64,000 nt of DNA from Gammaproteobacteria bacterium (GTDB taxonomy: Bacteria > Pseudomonadota > Gammaproteobacteria > Enterobacterales > Kangiellaceae): positions 1 through 64,000 of the forward strand of contig JABXHQ010000126.1 in assembly GCA_013373545.1 (NCBI GenBank). Direction: 5' to 3'. Position 1 is the stretch's first letter, and every line of letters starts with the position of its first letter. Below are positions 7,852 to 16,611 of this stretch, one piece after another. The notes beneath the pieces are model-generated. The model was not told where the DNA came from and ran no database searches. It saw nothing but the letters and a program-made list of their open reading frames with translations. The translations under genes and the position numbers were made by a program.

Positions 7852-8618
7852 CTTTAATCGTAATTGTTGCCGTATTATTACTGGAGACTTTTACCCCTCA
7901 ACTGACCCACCTTAGAAACCATGGGCGAGTCGAGCAGTTTGCGGTTAAATGGCGCAACATCTTTGATCCGCAACAAACGCTAAATCCTTGGCTGGTAGTT
8001 GTCTTAACTCTTTTACCAATTGTATTTGTCGCGGCTGTATTGCTGCAGTCGCAGCCGGGCGTATTTGGCTTCTTGTTTCAATTTGCAGTAACGGTGGCGA
8101 TTGTATTTTGGAGTCTTGGACCAAAACGACTTTCGGACTATTACTTCGATCTGCATCAGGACACTGGAGAGTCGCAAGACAACTCACTCAAATTGGTGGC
8201 CTTTGCCCATTATGGATTTTTGGCGGTGTTGATTTGGTTCGTGTTACTTGGGCCTTTGGCAGCACTCTTGTATCGAGTGATTGCTGTCTTAGCCGCACGC
8301 GCGTCTACCGCTGACGATTCTAGCCATCGTCACTGGGAAACCGCGCTGCACTGGGCGGACTGGGTTCCGGTTCGGGTTTCATGCTTTTTACTCATGCTGA
8401 CCGGCAATTTTGCGTCTGGTTTTAATGTGTTTAACGAGCGTGCGCTGAGTCCTGATACCGATAATCGACAGTTATTGTTAGACACAGCGCAGGGCGCCAT
8501 GAATTTAAATCACCTGAGTGAACCCCCGGCTTATCTTAGTGAAGCGCGTCATTCTTGCGAGCGCAGCATCATCTTACTGACCGTACTTGTCGCATTAATG
8601 TCGATTTTCAGTTGGTAA
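7848..8618 (+). CDS. ampE: Regulatory signalling membrane protein AmpE
   Basis: 256 residues with four or five membrane segments. The N-terminus MTLIVIVAVLLLETF and the WRNIFDP and GPKRLSDY segments match the AmpE/CobD-like family. AmpE is an inner-membrane protein encoded next to ampD; it was proposed to take part in sensing of the cell-wall-derived signal for beta-lactamase induction, though its role is poorly understood. The chosen ATG has AAGG 9 bases upstream and overlaps the stop of a seven-codon frame. The gene ends in a 7-base-pair hairpin about 20 bases downstream. No ampR or ampC is present in the window. Confidence 0.88.
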   Translation: MTLIVIVAVLLLETFTPQLTHLRNHGRVEQFAVKWRNIFDPQQTLNPWLVVVLTLLPIVFVAAVLLQSQPGVFGFLFQFAVTVAIVFWSLGPKRLSDYYFDLHQDTGESQDNSLKLVAFAHYGFLAVLIWFVLLGPLAALLYRVIAVLAARASTADDSSHRHWETALHWADWVPVRVSCFLLMLTGNFASGFNVFNERALSPDTDNRQLLLDTAQGAMNLNHLSEPPAYLSEARHSCERSIILLTVLVALMSIFSW

Positions 8619-8978
8619 ACACTGCGACCGACAGGGCTGCGCACTAAATGAGTGCGCTAAACCCGAGCTTTTGTTGAAATAAAATTCCATAAAAGGCCTT
8701 ATTGGCGCGTTTTACTTTCATAATTTATGTAAAAAAATTACAAGATTCCACTGGTATGTCCTTCATTTTGCCTTTTCCTCTGGTATCATACGGCACCAGA
8801 ATACAGGTCAATGCATAAAATGGTGTTAAAATTCTTCGCCTGTTATTGACTAACCGATTGAAATAATTAGTGATATTTTAAAGTTGCTGGGGTTAAAAGT
8901 CGCAAAAACGAGCTAATTAGGCTTTACTTAGTGCGGCGTAACTGAGCAACATTTGGATAACCATGAGGAAATCGATTT
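8619..8978. promoter_or_regulatory. Upstream region of the pyruvate dehydrogenase operon
   Basis: 360 bases. It opens with a perfect hairpin GCGCACT-AAATG-AGTGCGC (8639-8657), which could mark the ampE 3' end. Further on, TCTGGT and ACCAGA form a 6-base inverted repeat with a 10-base spacer (8779-8800), a possible operator. TTGACT at 8846 is a candidate -35 but has no good -10 at the right distance. No pdhR gene lies here, unlike in E. coli. The aceE ATG has an AGGA site. Confidence 0.4.
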
Positions 8979-11648
8979 ATGGCGGTTGATGCAAGAAATG
9001 ATGTCGATCCAATTGAAACACAAGAGTGGATAGATGCCTTAGAGGCAGTATTGGATGAAGAGGGTGTTAACCGAGCACACTATTTATTAGAGCGGCTGAT
9101 TGATAAAGCTCGTCGCTCTGGCGCTCATATTCCTTACGATGCAACGACAGCCTACTTAAACACCATACCACCATCACAAGAAGCTCATATTCCAGGTGAT
9201 CAAGAAATGGAGCGACGATTGCGCTCATTGATTCGCTGGAACGCAATCGCCATCGTGTTGCAAGCCACCAAGAAGGACTTAGAACTGGGCGGACATTTAT
9301 CCAGTTTTGCTTCATCGGCGACTTTGTATGATGTTGGCTTTAATCACTTCTTCCGTGGCGATACGGAATCTTTCGGTGGCGACCTGTTGTACATTCAAGG
9401 GCATGCGTCGCCAGGGATTTATGCTCGTGCGTTTTTAGAAGGGCGTCTTGAGCAAGAGCAGCTGGCTGAGTTTCGCCAAGAAACCAGTGGCAAAGGTTTG
9501 TCTTCGTATCCACACCCTTGGTTAATGCCGGACTTTTGGCAGTTTCCTACCGTTTCAATGGGGCTGGGACCGATTTCTGCTATTTACCAAGCACGCTTTT
9601 TAAAATATCTCGATGATCGTGGATTAGCGAACACTAAGGGACGTAAAGTTTGGGCCTTTCTGGGTGATGGTGAGATGGATGAGCCTGAGTCACTCGGTGC
9701 GATTTCACTTGCGGGACGTGAAAAGCTCGATAACCTGATCTTTGTAATCAACTGTAACCTACAACGGTTGGATGGACCGGTACGTGGCAACGGTAAAATT
9801 ATTCAAGAACTTGAAGGTGATTTCCGTGGTAGTGGCTGGAATGTTATCAAAGTCATTTGGGGACGCTATTGGGATCCATTAATTGCCCGTGACACTGACG
9901 GACTATTATTACAGACCATGGAAGAAACCGTTGATGGTGAATACCAGAACTATAAGGCTAAAGGCGGTAAGTTCACGCGCGATTACTTTTTTGGTAAACA
10001 TCCTAAGTTATTAGAGATGGTGGCCAATATGTCGGATCAAGACATTTGGCGATTAAATCGAGGTGGTCATGACCCATCGAAAGTTTACGCTGCCTACCAT
10101 GCTGCTGTTAACCATAAAGGTCAACCTACCGTTATTTTAGCGAAAACGGTAAAAGGGTACGGTATGGGCGAAAGTGGTGAAGGGAAAAATATCTCTCATC
10201 AAGTGAAGAAAATGAACTTAGAAGCGCTCAAGCACTTTAGAGATCGGTTCCGTATTCCAGTGTCTGATGAGCAACTTGAAGATGTGCCTTTTTACCATCC
10301 TGGTGAAGACAGCCCTGAAATCAAATATCTACAAGAGCGCCGTAAAGCCCTTGGCGGTTATTTACCAGCACGACGCGCGAAATCTGAGTCACTTGAAGTG
10401 CCGCCTTTAAAAGCATTTGAAGCGGTGACCAAAGGATCCGACGGTCGTGAAATCTCGACTACTATGGCATTTGTACGAGTACTTAATGCATTACTGAAAG
10501 ACAAGAAGATCGGTGAGCGTGTGGTGCCTATCGTTCCGGATGAAGCGCGTACTTTTGGTATGGAAGGTATGTTCCGCCAATACGGAATTTATTCTTCAGT
10601 AGGGCAACTTTACGAACCAGTGGATTCGGACCAAGTCATGTTTTATCGCGAAGATAAAAAAGGCCAAATCCTTGAAGAAGGTATTAATGAGGCGGGGGCT
10701 TTCTCCAGCTGGCTAGCGGCAGCGACCAGTTATTCAACTAACAACTTGCCGATGATCCCGTTTTATATTTATTACTCAATGTTTGGTTTCCAGCGTATTG
10801 GTGATTTAGCGTGGATGGCTGGAGATATGCAGGCGCGCGGATTTTTGATCGGCGCAACCGCTGGGCGCACTACCTTAAATGGTGAAGGTTTACAGCATCA
10901 AGATGGCCACAGCCATATTCTGGCTTCGACGATTCCGAACTGCGTTAGTTATGATCCTACATTTGCTTACGAGTTGGCGGTAATTGTTCGTGATGGTATG
11001 CGTCGCATGTATGAAGAGCAAGAAAACGTGTTCTATTACCTCACTACGATGAACGAAAACTATGCGCAACCGGCTATGCCAAAAGATGCAGAGGAAGGCA
11101 TTATCAAAGGCATGTACTTATTGCGACCTGGCGCGAAAGCGAAGAAAGGCAGCGCGCGAGTCCAGCTGTTAGGTAGTGGAACCATTTTGCGTGAAGTCGA
11201 AGCGGCCGCCGAATTATTGAAGGCGGATTGGAAAGTCGACGCCGATATTTGGAGTGTGACGAGTTTCAACGAGTTGCGCCGCGACGGTTTAACTGCGGAC
11301 CGCCACAACTTATTACAACCGGAAGGCAAAGCGCTAAAAGCTTATGTCGCCGAATGCCTCGAAGGGCAGAGCGGTCCGGTGATTGCGGCCACCGATTATA
11401 TGAAAGTCTATGCGGATCAGATCCGCAATTGGGTTCCCGGCACCTATAAAGTATTGGGGACGGATGGGTTTGGTCGCTCAGACAGTCGCGCGAATTTACG
11501 TAATTTCTTTGAAGTCGATCGTCATTACATCACCGTTGCCGCACTGATGGCATTAGCCGAAGACGGAGAGATTGATCGCAAGCAAGTCGCCAAGGCGCTC
11601 AAAAAATATAACATTGATGTCAATAAACCTAATCCATTGACTGCTTAA
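8979..11648 (+). CDS. aceE: Pyruvate dehydrogenase E1 component, homodimeric type
   Basis: 889 residues, full length for the single-chain E1 of gammaproteobacteria. It is the thiamine-diphosphate-dependent enzyme that decarboxylates pyruvate and acetylates the lipoyl group of E2 in the cytoplasmic pyruvate dehydrogenase complex. The N-terminal TPP domain carries the GDGEMDEPES motif (Mg-TPP binding) and INCNLQRLDGPV. The active-site region GHASPGIYARAFLEGRL and the second pyrimidine-binding domain (DEARTFGMEGMF) follow, then the transketolase C-terminal domain. It is first in the aceE-aceF-lpdA operon, with 24 bases to aceF. The N-terminal 50 residues, which bind E2, are present. Confidence 0.97.
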   Translation: MAVDARNDVDPIETQEWIDALEAVLDEEGVNRAHYLLERLIDKARRSGAHIPYDATTAYLNTIPPSQEAHIPGDQEMERRLRSLIRWNAIAIVLQATKKDLELGGHLSSFASSATLYDVGFNHFFRGDTESFGGDLLYIQGHASPGIYARAFLEGRLEQEQLAEFRQETSGKGLSSYPHPWLMPDFWQFPTVSMGLGPISAIYQARFLKYLDDRGLANTKGRKVWAFLGDGEMDEPESLGAISLAGREKLDNLIFVINCNLQRLDGPVRGNGKIIQELEGDFRGSGWNVIKVIWGRYWDPLIARDTDGLLLQTMEETVDGEYQNYKAKGGKFTRDYFFGKHPKLLEMVANMSDQDIWRLNRGGHDPSKVYAAYHAAVNHKGQPTVILAKTVKGYGMGESGEGKNISHQVKKMNLEALKHFRDRFRIPVSDEQLEDVPFYHPGEDSPEIKYLQERRKALGGYLPARRAKSESLEVPPLKAFEAVTKGSDGREISTTMAFVRVLNALLKDKKIGERVVPIVPDEARTFGMEGMFRQYGIYSSVGQLYEPVDSDQVMFYREDKKGQILEEGINEAGAFSSWLAAATSYSTNNLPMIPFYIYYSMFGFQRIGDLAWMAGDMQARGFLIGATAGRTTLNGEGLQHQDGHSHILASTIPNCVSYDPTFAYELAVIVRDGMRRMYEEQENVFYYLTTMNENYAQPAMPKDAEEGIIKGMYLLRPGAKAKKGSARVQLLGSGTILREVEAAAELLKADWKVDADIWSVTSFNELRRDGLTADRHNLLQPEGKALKAYVAECLEGQSGPVIAATDYMKVYADQIRNWVPGTYKVLGTDGFGRSDSRANLRNFFEVDRHYITVAALMALAEDGEIDRKQVAKALKKYNIDVNKPNPLTA

Positions 11649-11672
11649 GCGCTAACAACTTCGGAGATAACT

Positions 11673-13310
11673 GTGACGAATTTAATTGAAGTTAAAGTTC
11701 CCGACATTGGTGACAGCGCTGATGTCGATGTAATCGAAATTCTAGTCGCCGAAGGCGATACGGTAGCGATTGATGATCCGTTAATTACTTTGGAAACGGA
11801 TAAAGCGACCATGGAAGTCCCTTCGTCAGAAGCGGGTGTAGTGAAAGCCATTGTGGTGAAAGTGGGTGACAAAGTCTCTAAAGGTGATGTGATTATTAAA
11901 GTGGCAGCCGCAGAAGCGACTGCTGCGTCGACTGATGAGCCAGTTGAACCACCGGCAGCGCAGGGTGCGCCTGAAGCAGATGCGCAAGCGGCCTCCGCCA
12001 CATCCGATACAACTGAGCAAACCATCGATTTAGTGGTACCCGATATTGGTGACGCAAGCAATGTGGATGTTATCGAGGTTTGTGTTGCCGAAGGCGACAG
12101 CATCAATGCTAACGATAGCTTGATTGTGCTGGAGACGGACAAAGCAACCATGGAAGTTCCCGCCAGTGATGCCGGAACCATCCAGTCGCTGAGTGTTAAA
12201 GTGGGCGATAAAGTAAGTAAAGGCGACAAGCTCGGTAGCATTACCGTGCAAAGCCAGGCGGCGCCCAAAACCTCCGCCAGCAGCGCAAGTGAAACGACCG
12301 CAACGAGTCAACAAGATACTGCTTCAGCGCAACCAGATGTCTCTGAGCCGCGTAAGGCGCCGGTGCCTGACTATCCGCAACAAGCGCCGCGTCGCCGCGA
12401 AGGCGCGGTGATTCATGCCAGTCCGGCGGTGCGCCGTTTTGCCCGCGAGTTGGGGGTTGAGTTGGCGAAGGTCACTGGCTCTGGCCCGAAAAGTCGAGTG
12501 CTTAAAGAAGATGTGCAAAAGTACGTGAAGTACGAGCTATCACGACCCAAAGCCACCGCTGCAACGGGTTCGTTTGCAATGCCCGAAATGCCGGAAATTG
12601 ACTTCAGTAAATGGGGCGAGGTGGAGCAACAACCGCTGTCACGCATTCAAAAGATCAGCAGTGTGAACTTGCATCGCAATTGGATTACCATTCCGCATGT
12701 CACGCAACATGAAGATGCTGATATTACCGATCTGGAAGCGTTTCGCCAGCAAATGAAAGATGAAGCGATGAAGTCTGGTGTGCGTTTAACTCCGCTAGCC
12801 TTTGTGATGAAAGCCTTGGTACATACATTACAAGCGTTTCCTCGGTTCAACTCATCGTTGGCCAATGATGGTGAGAACTTGATCGTGAAAAAGTATTATC
12901 ACATTGGTGTTGCTGCCGACACGCCAGATGGATTAGTGGTGCCGGTGGTGCGTGATGTGGACCAAAAGTCGGTGTATCAAATTGCTACCGAGTTAGCTGA
13001 GTTAAGTGCCAAAGCTCGAGACAAGAAGCTTGGCGCGGACGCGATGCAAGGCAGCACTTTCACGATTTCTTCACTTGGCGGGATCGGTGGCACGGCGTTT
13101 ACTCCGATTGTTGCTTGGCCGAATGTGGCTATTCTAGGCTTGAGCAAAAATCAGATGAAGCCGGTATGGAATGGACAAGAGTTTGTGCCGCGACTGATGT
13201 TGCCCATGTCTTTGTCCTACGATCATCGCGTTATCGACGGCGCTGACGCCGCAAGGTTTAGCGTGCATTTAGCACAAACCTTGGCCGATATCCGCCGCGT
13301 ATTGCTGTGA
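11673..13310 (+). CDS. aceF: Dihydrolipoyllysine acetyltransferase, E2 of pyruvate dehydrogenase
   Basis: 545 residues from a GTG start with a GGAG site. Two lipoyl domains (about 3-78 and 117-190) each carry the ETDKATMEV lipoylation motif; E. coli has three. They are joined by Ala/Thr/Gln/Pro-rich linkers. A peripheral-subunit-binding domain (about 248-285, HASPAVRRFARELGVEL) follows. The catalytic trimer domain ends with the SYDHRVIDGADAARF motif, whose His and Asp are catalytic. The enzyme transfers acetyl from E1-loaded lipoyl to CoA and forms the core of the complex. The two lipoyl domains are similar to each other, which gives a visible internal repeat in the DNA. It is the second gene of the operon. 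Confidence 0.97.
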   Translation: MTNLIEVKVPDIGDSADVDVIEILVAEGDTVAIDDPLITLETDKATMEVPSSEAGVVKAIVVKVGDKVSKGDVIIKVAAAEATAASTDEPVEPPAAQGAPEADAQAASATSDTTEQTIDLVVPDIGDASNVDVIEVCVAEGDSINANDSLIVLETDKATMEVPASDAGTIQSLSVKVGDKVSKGDKLGSITVQSQAAPKTSASSASETTATSQQDTASAQPDVSEPRKAPVPDYPQQAPRRREGAVIHASPAVRRFARELGVELAKVTGSGPKSRVLKEDVQKYVKYELSRPKATAATGSFAMPEMPEIDFSKWGEVEQQPLSRIQKISSVNLHRNWITIPHVTQHEDADITDLEAFRQQMKDEAMKSGVRLTPLAFVMKALVHTLQAFPRFNSSLANDGENLIVKKYYHIGVAADTPDGLVVPVVRDVDQKSVYQIATELAELSAKARDKKLGADAMQGSTFTISSLGGIGGTAFTPIVAWPNVAILGLSKNQMKPVWNGQEFVPRLMLPMSLSYDHRVIDGADAARFSVHLAQTLADIRRVLL

Positions 13311-13361
13311 CTTCGACAATATTGCCGAAAACCCAGCGACAGAACTAAGATAAATTTGGGG

Positions 13362-13384
13362 TTGTAGCGCTGCATGCGCTACAA
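13362..13384 (+). repeat. Intercistronic hairpin between aceF and lpdA
   Basis: TTGTAGCGC-TGCAT-GCGCTACAA is a perfect 9-base-pair stem with a 5-base loop, and no T-run follows directly. It may be a leaky terminator or RNase processing site that sets the lpdA level apart from aceEF. The ORF-track ATG for lpdA lies inside it, which argues against that start. Confidence 0.6.
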
Positions 13385-13430
13385 TTCGCACACTTTTCGC
13401 ATTCGCAAGACATTTGATATAGAGGGTCAC

Positions 13431-14852
13431 ATGAGTAAAGGTGATATTCACGCGCAATTAGTCGTTTTAGGAGCGGGTCCTGGAGGCTATTCAGCGGCTT
13501 TTCGAGCGGCTGATTTAGGTTTGGACGTAGTGTTGATTGAGAAGCACGCAACATTAGGTGGCGTTTGTCTTAACGTTGGTTGTATTCCATCGAAAGCACT
13601 ATTACACACCGCTAAAGTTATCGATGACGCCGAGCATATGGCTGGTCATGGCGTTTCCTTTGGTAAGCCAAAGATCGATTTGGATAAAATTCGCGAGTAC
13701 AAAGATAACGTAGTGGGTCAGCTAACCAAAGGTTTAGCGGGTATGGCCAAAATGCGTAAGGTTAAAGTCGTTCAAGGGCAAGCTCAATTTGCTTCAGACA
13801 AATCCTTCGACGTAACCGATAGCGATGGCAAAACACAAAAAGTTACCTTCGATAACTGTATTATTGCGGCAGGTTCGCGCGTTGTTCAGTTACCCTTTTT
13901 GCCAGACGATGAGCGCATCATGGATTCAACCGGCGCACTTAAGCTGACCGATATTCCAAAGCGCATGTTGGTACTCGGTGGCGGTATCATTGGCTTAGAA
14001 ATGGCGACGGTTTATCGTGCACTTGGTGCCAAAATTGATATCGTTGAAATGGCGGATCAATTGGTACCTGCGGCCGATAAAGACTTGATGAAGGTTTATC
14101 AAAAGTTTGTTAGCAAGCAGTATGACAACATTATGCTGCAAACCAGTGTGACTAAAGTTGAAGCCAAAAAAGATGGTTTACATGTGACTTTTGAAGGTAA
14201 AAATGCGCCAGACAAAGTACAAAAGTATGATCGCATCTTATCTGCCGTTGGGCGTCGTCCAAACGGTGATTTAATCGCCGCTGATAAAGCCGGAGTTAAG
14301 GTTGATGAGCGTGGGTTTATCAATGTTGATAAGCAAATGCGCACTAACGTTCCGCACATTTATGCCATTGGTGATTTAGTAGGTCAGCCGATGTTGGCAC
14401 ATAAAGCGGTTCACGAAGCACATGTAGCCGCTGAAGTTATCGCGGGCAAAAAACATTTCTTTGAGCCTCTTTGCATTCCTTCTGTTGCTTACACCGATCC
14501 TGAAATTGCGTGGGTTGGCGTGACCGAGAAAGAAGCCAAAGAACAAGGCCTAGACGTAGAAGTTGGAACCTTCCCTTGGGCTGCCAGTGGCCGAGCAATT
14601 GGTGTTGGTCGACAAGAAGGCTTCTCGAAAACTATTTATGACAAGAAGAGTGGTCGCATCCTTGGTGGTGGCATTGTTGGCGTGAATGCAGGTGAGTTAA
14701 TTGCTGAAGTTGCGCTGGCTATTGAAATGGGATGTGATGCTGAAGATATCGCGTTAACCATTCACCCACACCCGACATTGTCTGAATCGATTGGCTTTTC
14801 TGCAGAGGTATTAGAAGGTACTTGTACCGACTTACCACCGAAACGCAAATAG
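13431..14852 (+). CDS. lpdA: Dihydrolipoamide dehydrogenase, E3
   Basis: 473 residues with the start placed at the ATG at 13431. It has GAGGG just upstream and gives the standard E3 length; the ORF-track start adds 19 residues that fall within a hairpin. E3 reoxidises dihydrolipoyl groups of pyruvate and 2-oxoglutarate dehydrogenases with FAD and NAD. Motifs in order are the FAD-binding GAGPGGYSAAF, the redox disulfide CLNVGCIPSK, the NAD-binding GGGIIGLEMATV, the second FAD site YAIGDLVGQPMLAHKA, and the C-terminal catalytic HPHPTLSES. It is the last gene of the operon, 120 bases after aceF, and is closed by a strong terminator. Confidence 0.97.
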   Translation: MSKGDIHAQLVVLGAGPGGYSAAFRAADLGLDVVLIEKHATLGGVCLNVGCIPSKALLHTAKVIDDAEHMAGHGVSFGKPKIDLDKIREYKDNVVGQLTKGLAGMAKMRKVKVVQGQAQFASDKSFDVTDSDGKTQKVTFDNCIIAAGSRVVQLPFLPDDERIMDSTGALKLTDIPKRMLVLGGGIIGLEMATVYRALGAKIDIVEMADQLVPAADKDLMKVYQKFVSKQYDNIMLQTSVTKVEAKKDGLHVTFEGKNAPDKVQKYDRILSAVGRRPNGDLIAADKAGVKVDERGFINVDKQMRTNVPHIYAIGDLVGQPMLAHKAVHEAHVAAEVIAGKKHFFEPLCIPSVAYTDPEIAWVGVTEKEAKEQGLDVEVGTFPWAASGRAIGVGRQEGFSKTIYDKKSGRILGGGIVGVNAGELIAEVALAIEMGCDAEDIALTIHPHPTLSESIGFSAEVLEGTCTDLPPKRK

Positions 14853-14869
14853 TTAGCGATTATTCTGTG

Positions 14870-14898
14870 AAAAAAGGCGCGTTTAACGCGCCTTTTTT
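14870..14898 (+). terminator. Rho-independent terminator of the aceEF-lpdA operon
   Basis: GGCGCG-TTTAA-CGCGCC stem flanked by AAAAAA and TTTTTT, 17 bases after the lpdA stop. This is a classic intrinsic terminator. Confidence 0.93.
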
Positions 14899-14947
14899 CG
14901 TTTAAGCTATAGTTATCCATGTCTGATTTAAACCTTAAAGGTTGCTT

Positions 14948-16597
14948 GTGCTTAATCCCGAAGATATTCCTCTCCCGCATGAGAGTTACATTACTTTAAT
15001 CAAACTTTCGACCGCTGCTGACGTCGAAGTTGAGCAGTACGCTTCGGCCGTGGCGGCACACGCGATTATTTCGAGCCGTTTATTAGCTATGGTTAACTCG
15101 GCCTATTATGGCTTTAGTGAACGAATTGAGTCTGTGCGGCACGCAATAGTTGCCCTAGGCCTTAGTACGGTACAAAACATAGTGCTGTGTTTTGTTATCA
15201 AAGATTCATTTCAAAGTGATGAACAAATAAAAATTGATACCTATCCGTTTTGGCGCGATGCTTTATTTCGCGCAGTGGCGAGCAAGTTATGGTTTCAAAC
15301 ATTATCAGCACAAGAACCTACGCGGGATCAATCTGCAACAGCCTTTACCTGTGGCTTGTTGGCCGATATTGGTTTGCTAGCAATGTTTATTTTGGCACCC
15401 GAAAAGCAGGAGCGCTGGCTGCCCATATTGGCGAATGCACCAACAACGCGATTACAGTTGGAGCGAGATTTATTCGCGACCGATCATGCAATAACCGGTG
15501 CCTCGCTATTAAATCTTTGGGGACTGCCGGAAACTTATTCGGCGGTGGTTGCTGCTCATCATGATGAGAATAATTCAGATAGTTTAATCAAAAGTGTGTT
15601 GCTGGCTGACTGGACTGTTGCGCTTTTGCACAGTTGTGACAAAGCTCTAGCGCTAAAACACATTTATCAGCATCAAAGTATTGTCGATGAAGATAGTATC
15701 AATGATTTTTTCGATCGCTTGTCATCCCAAGTGGCGAGTATTTCGGAAACGCTTGATCTCGGCAAAATGTCGACTTTAGATTTCAATCAACTGTATCAAC
15801 AAGCAAATTTAAAACTAGCGCAAGATAACTTAACTTATCAAGAGCTAACCTGGAAGTTGCAAGAAGCACTTAAAGAGCGTGATAAATTAGCACACAAACT
15901 TGATCAAGAGTTAGAGGTTGCACGTGAAATTCAAAAAAGCATGCAGTCTGATATTTCTTACCGAGAGCAGGTAGCTGCGATTAACATTCCGGCGAAAAAA
16001 CTGAGTGGTGATTTTTTTGATTATTATGATCATCGGGATGGCAATATCACTTTTTGTTTAGGAGACGTTTCGGGTAAAGGAACTCATGCTGCATTGGTAA
16101 TGGCAAAAACGATTTCGCTATTTCGTTGTCTATCGAAAGTGGAATCAAATCTTGAGAAAGTGGTTAATTTGATTAACGATGAGATTAATGAAACTTCGAT
16201 TCGAGGCATGTTTGTAACCTTTATTGCGGGACGCTTGAATCATCAGACCCAACAGCTTGAGTTAATCAACGCTGGCCACATACCAGCTTTATTATTAAGT
16301 GCTCACGCAATTGCCCAGATTGAACCTCATGGTCCGCCATTAGGTGTATTGAAAGGTTTCGAGTATGAATGCTTTCATGCACCGTTCAAGCAACAACGAC
16401 TCTATCTTTATTCTGACGGTATTACCGAAGCGCACCGGGTTGATGGTCAAGAGCTTGGTAGTAAGGCGTTTATTGAGTGGGTCATTAAATCGTCTAAGCT
16501 GCCCTTAAAGCAACAGCTTGAATGGTTGAAAGAAAAATTCGAAAGCGATATTACCGATTGGCAAGACGATTTGACCTTAATGATTTTAGATGCGTAG
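14948..16597 (+). CDS. HDOD domain - SpoIIE/PP2C-type phosphatase fusion
   Basis: 549 residues with the start set at GTG 14948, which has AAAGG 6 bases upstream; the track's TTG at 14942 would leave no spacing. Residues about 5-250 form an HDOD domain (SRLLAMVNSAYYGFS, RHAIVALGL, LLADIG, with the catalytic His of true HD enzymes absent). A coiled coil (about 265-330) follows. Residues about 340-549 are an RsbU/SpoIIE-like Ser/Thr phosphatase with SGDFFDYYD, LGDVSGKGTHAALVM, NAGHIPALL, DGITEA and DDLTLM, so the metal-binding Asp residues are present. Family members dephosphorylate anti-sigma-antagonist proteins, with HDOD as the likely signal-input module. No STAS or anti-sigma partner gene is adjacent, so the target is unknown. 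Confidence 0.85.
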   Translation: MLNPEDIPLPHESYITLIKLSTAADVEVEQYASAVAAHAIISSRLLAMVNSAYYGFSERIESVRHAIVALGLSTVQNIVLCFVIKDSFQSDEQIKIDTYPFWRDALFRAVASKLWFQTLSAQEPTRDQSATAFTCGLLADIGLLAMFILAPEKQERWLPILANAPTTRLQLERDLFATDHAITGASLLNLWGLPETYSAVVAAHHDENNSDSLIKSVLLADWTVALLHSCDKALALKHIYQHQSIVDEDSINDFFDRLSSQVASISETLDLGKMSTLDFNQLYQQANLKLAQDNLTYQELTWKLQEALKERDKLAHKLDQELEVAREIQKSMQSDISYREQVAAINIPAKKLSGDFFDYYDHRDGNITFCLGDVSGKGTHAALVMAKTISLFRCLSKVESNLEKVVNLINDEINETSIRGMFVTFIAGRLNHQTQQLELINAGHIPALLLSAHAIAQIEPHGPPLGVLKGFEYECFHAPFKQQRLYLYSDGITEAHRVDGQELGSKAFIEWVIKSSKLPLKQQLEWLKEKFESDITDWQDDLTLMILDA

Positions 16598-16611
16598 TAG
16601 CGCTCCAGTTA

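Noticed and set aside
8846-8877. TTGACT with TGATATT as an aceE promoter
   Set aside because: The spacer is 19-20 bases and the -10 is poor. I could not support it as a promoter.
11645-12268. 207-residue minus-strand ORF opposite aceF
   Set aside because: Low-complexity Ser/Thr/Ala translation caused by the repeated lipoyl domains on the other strand. No ribosome site.
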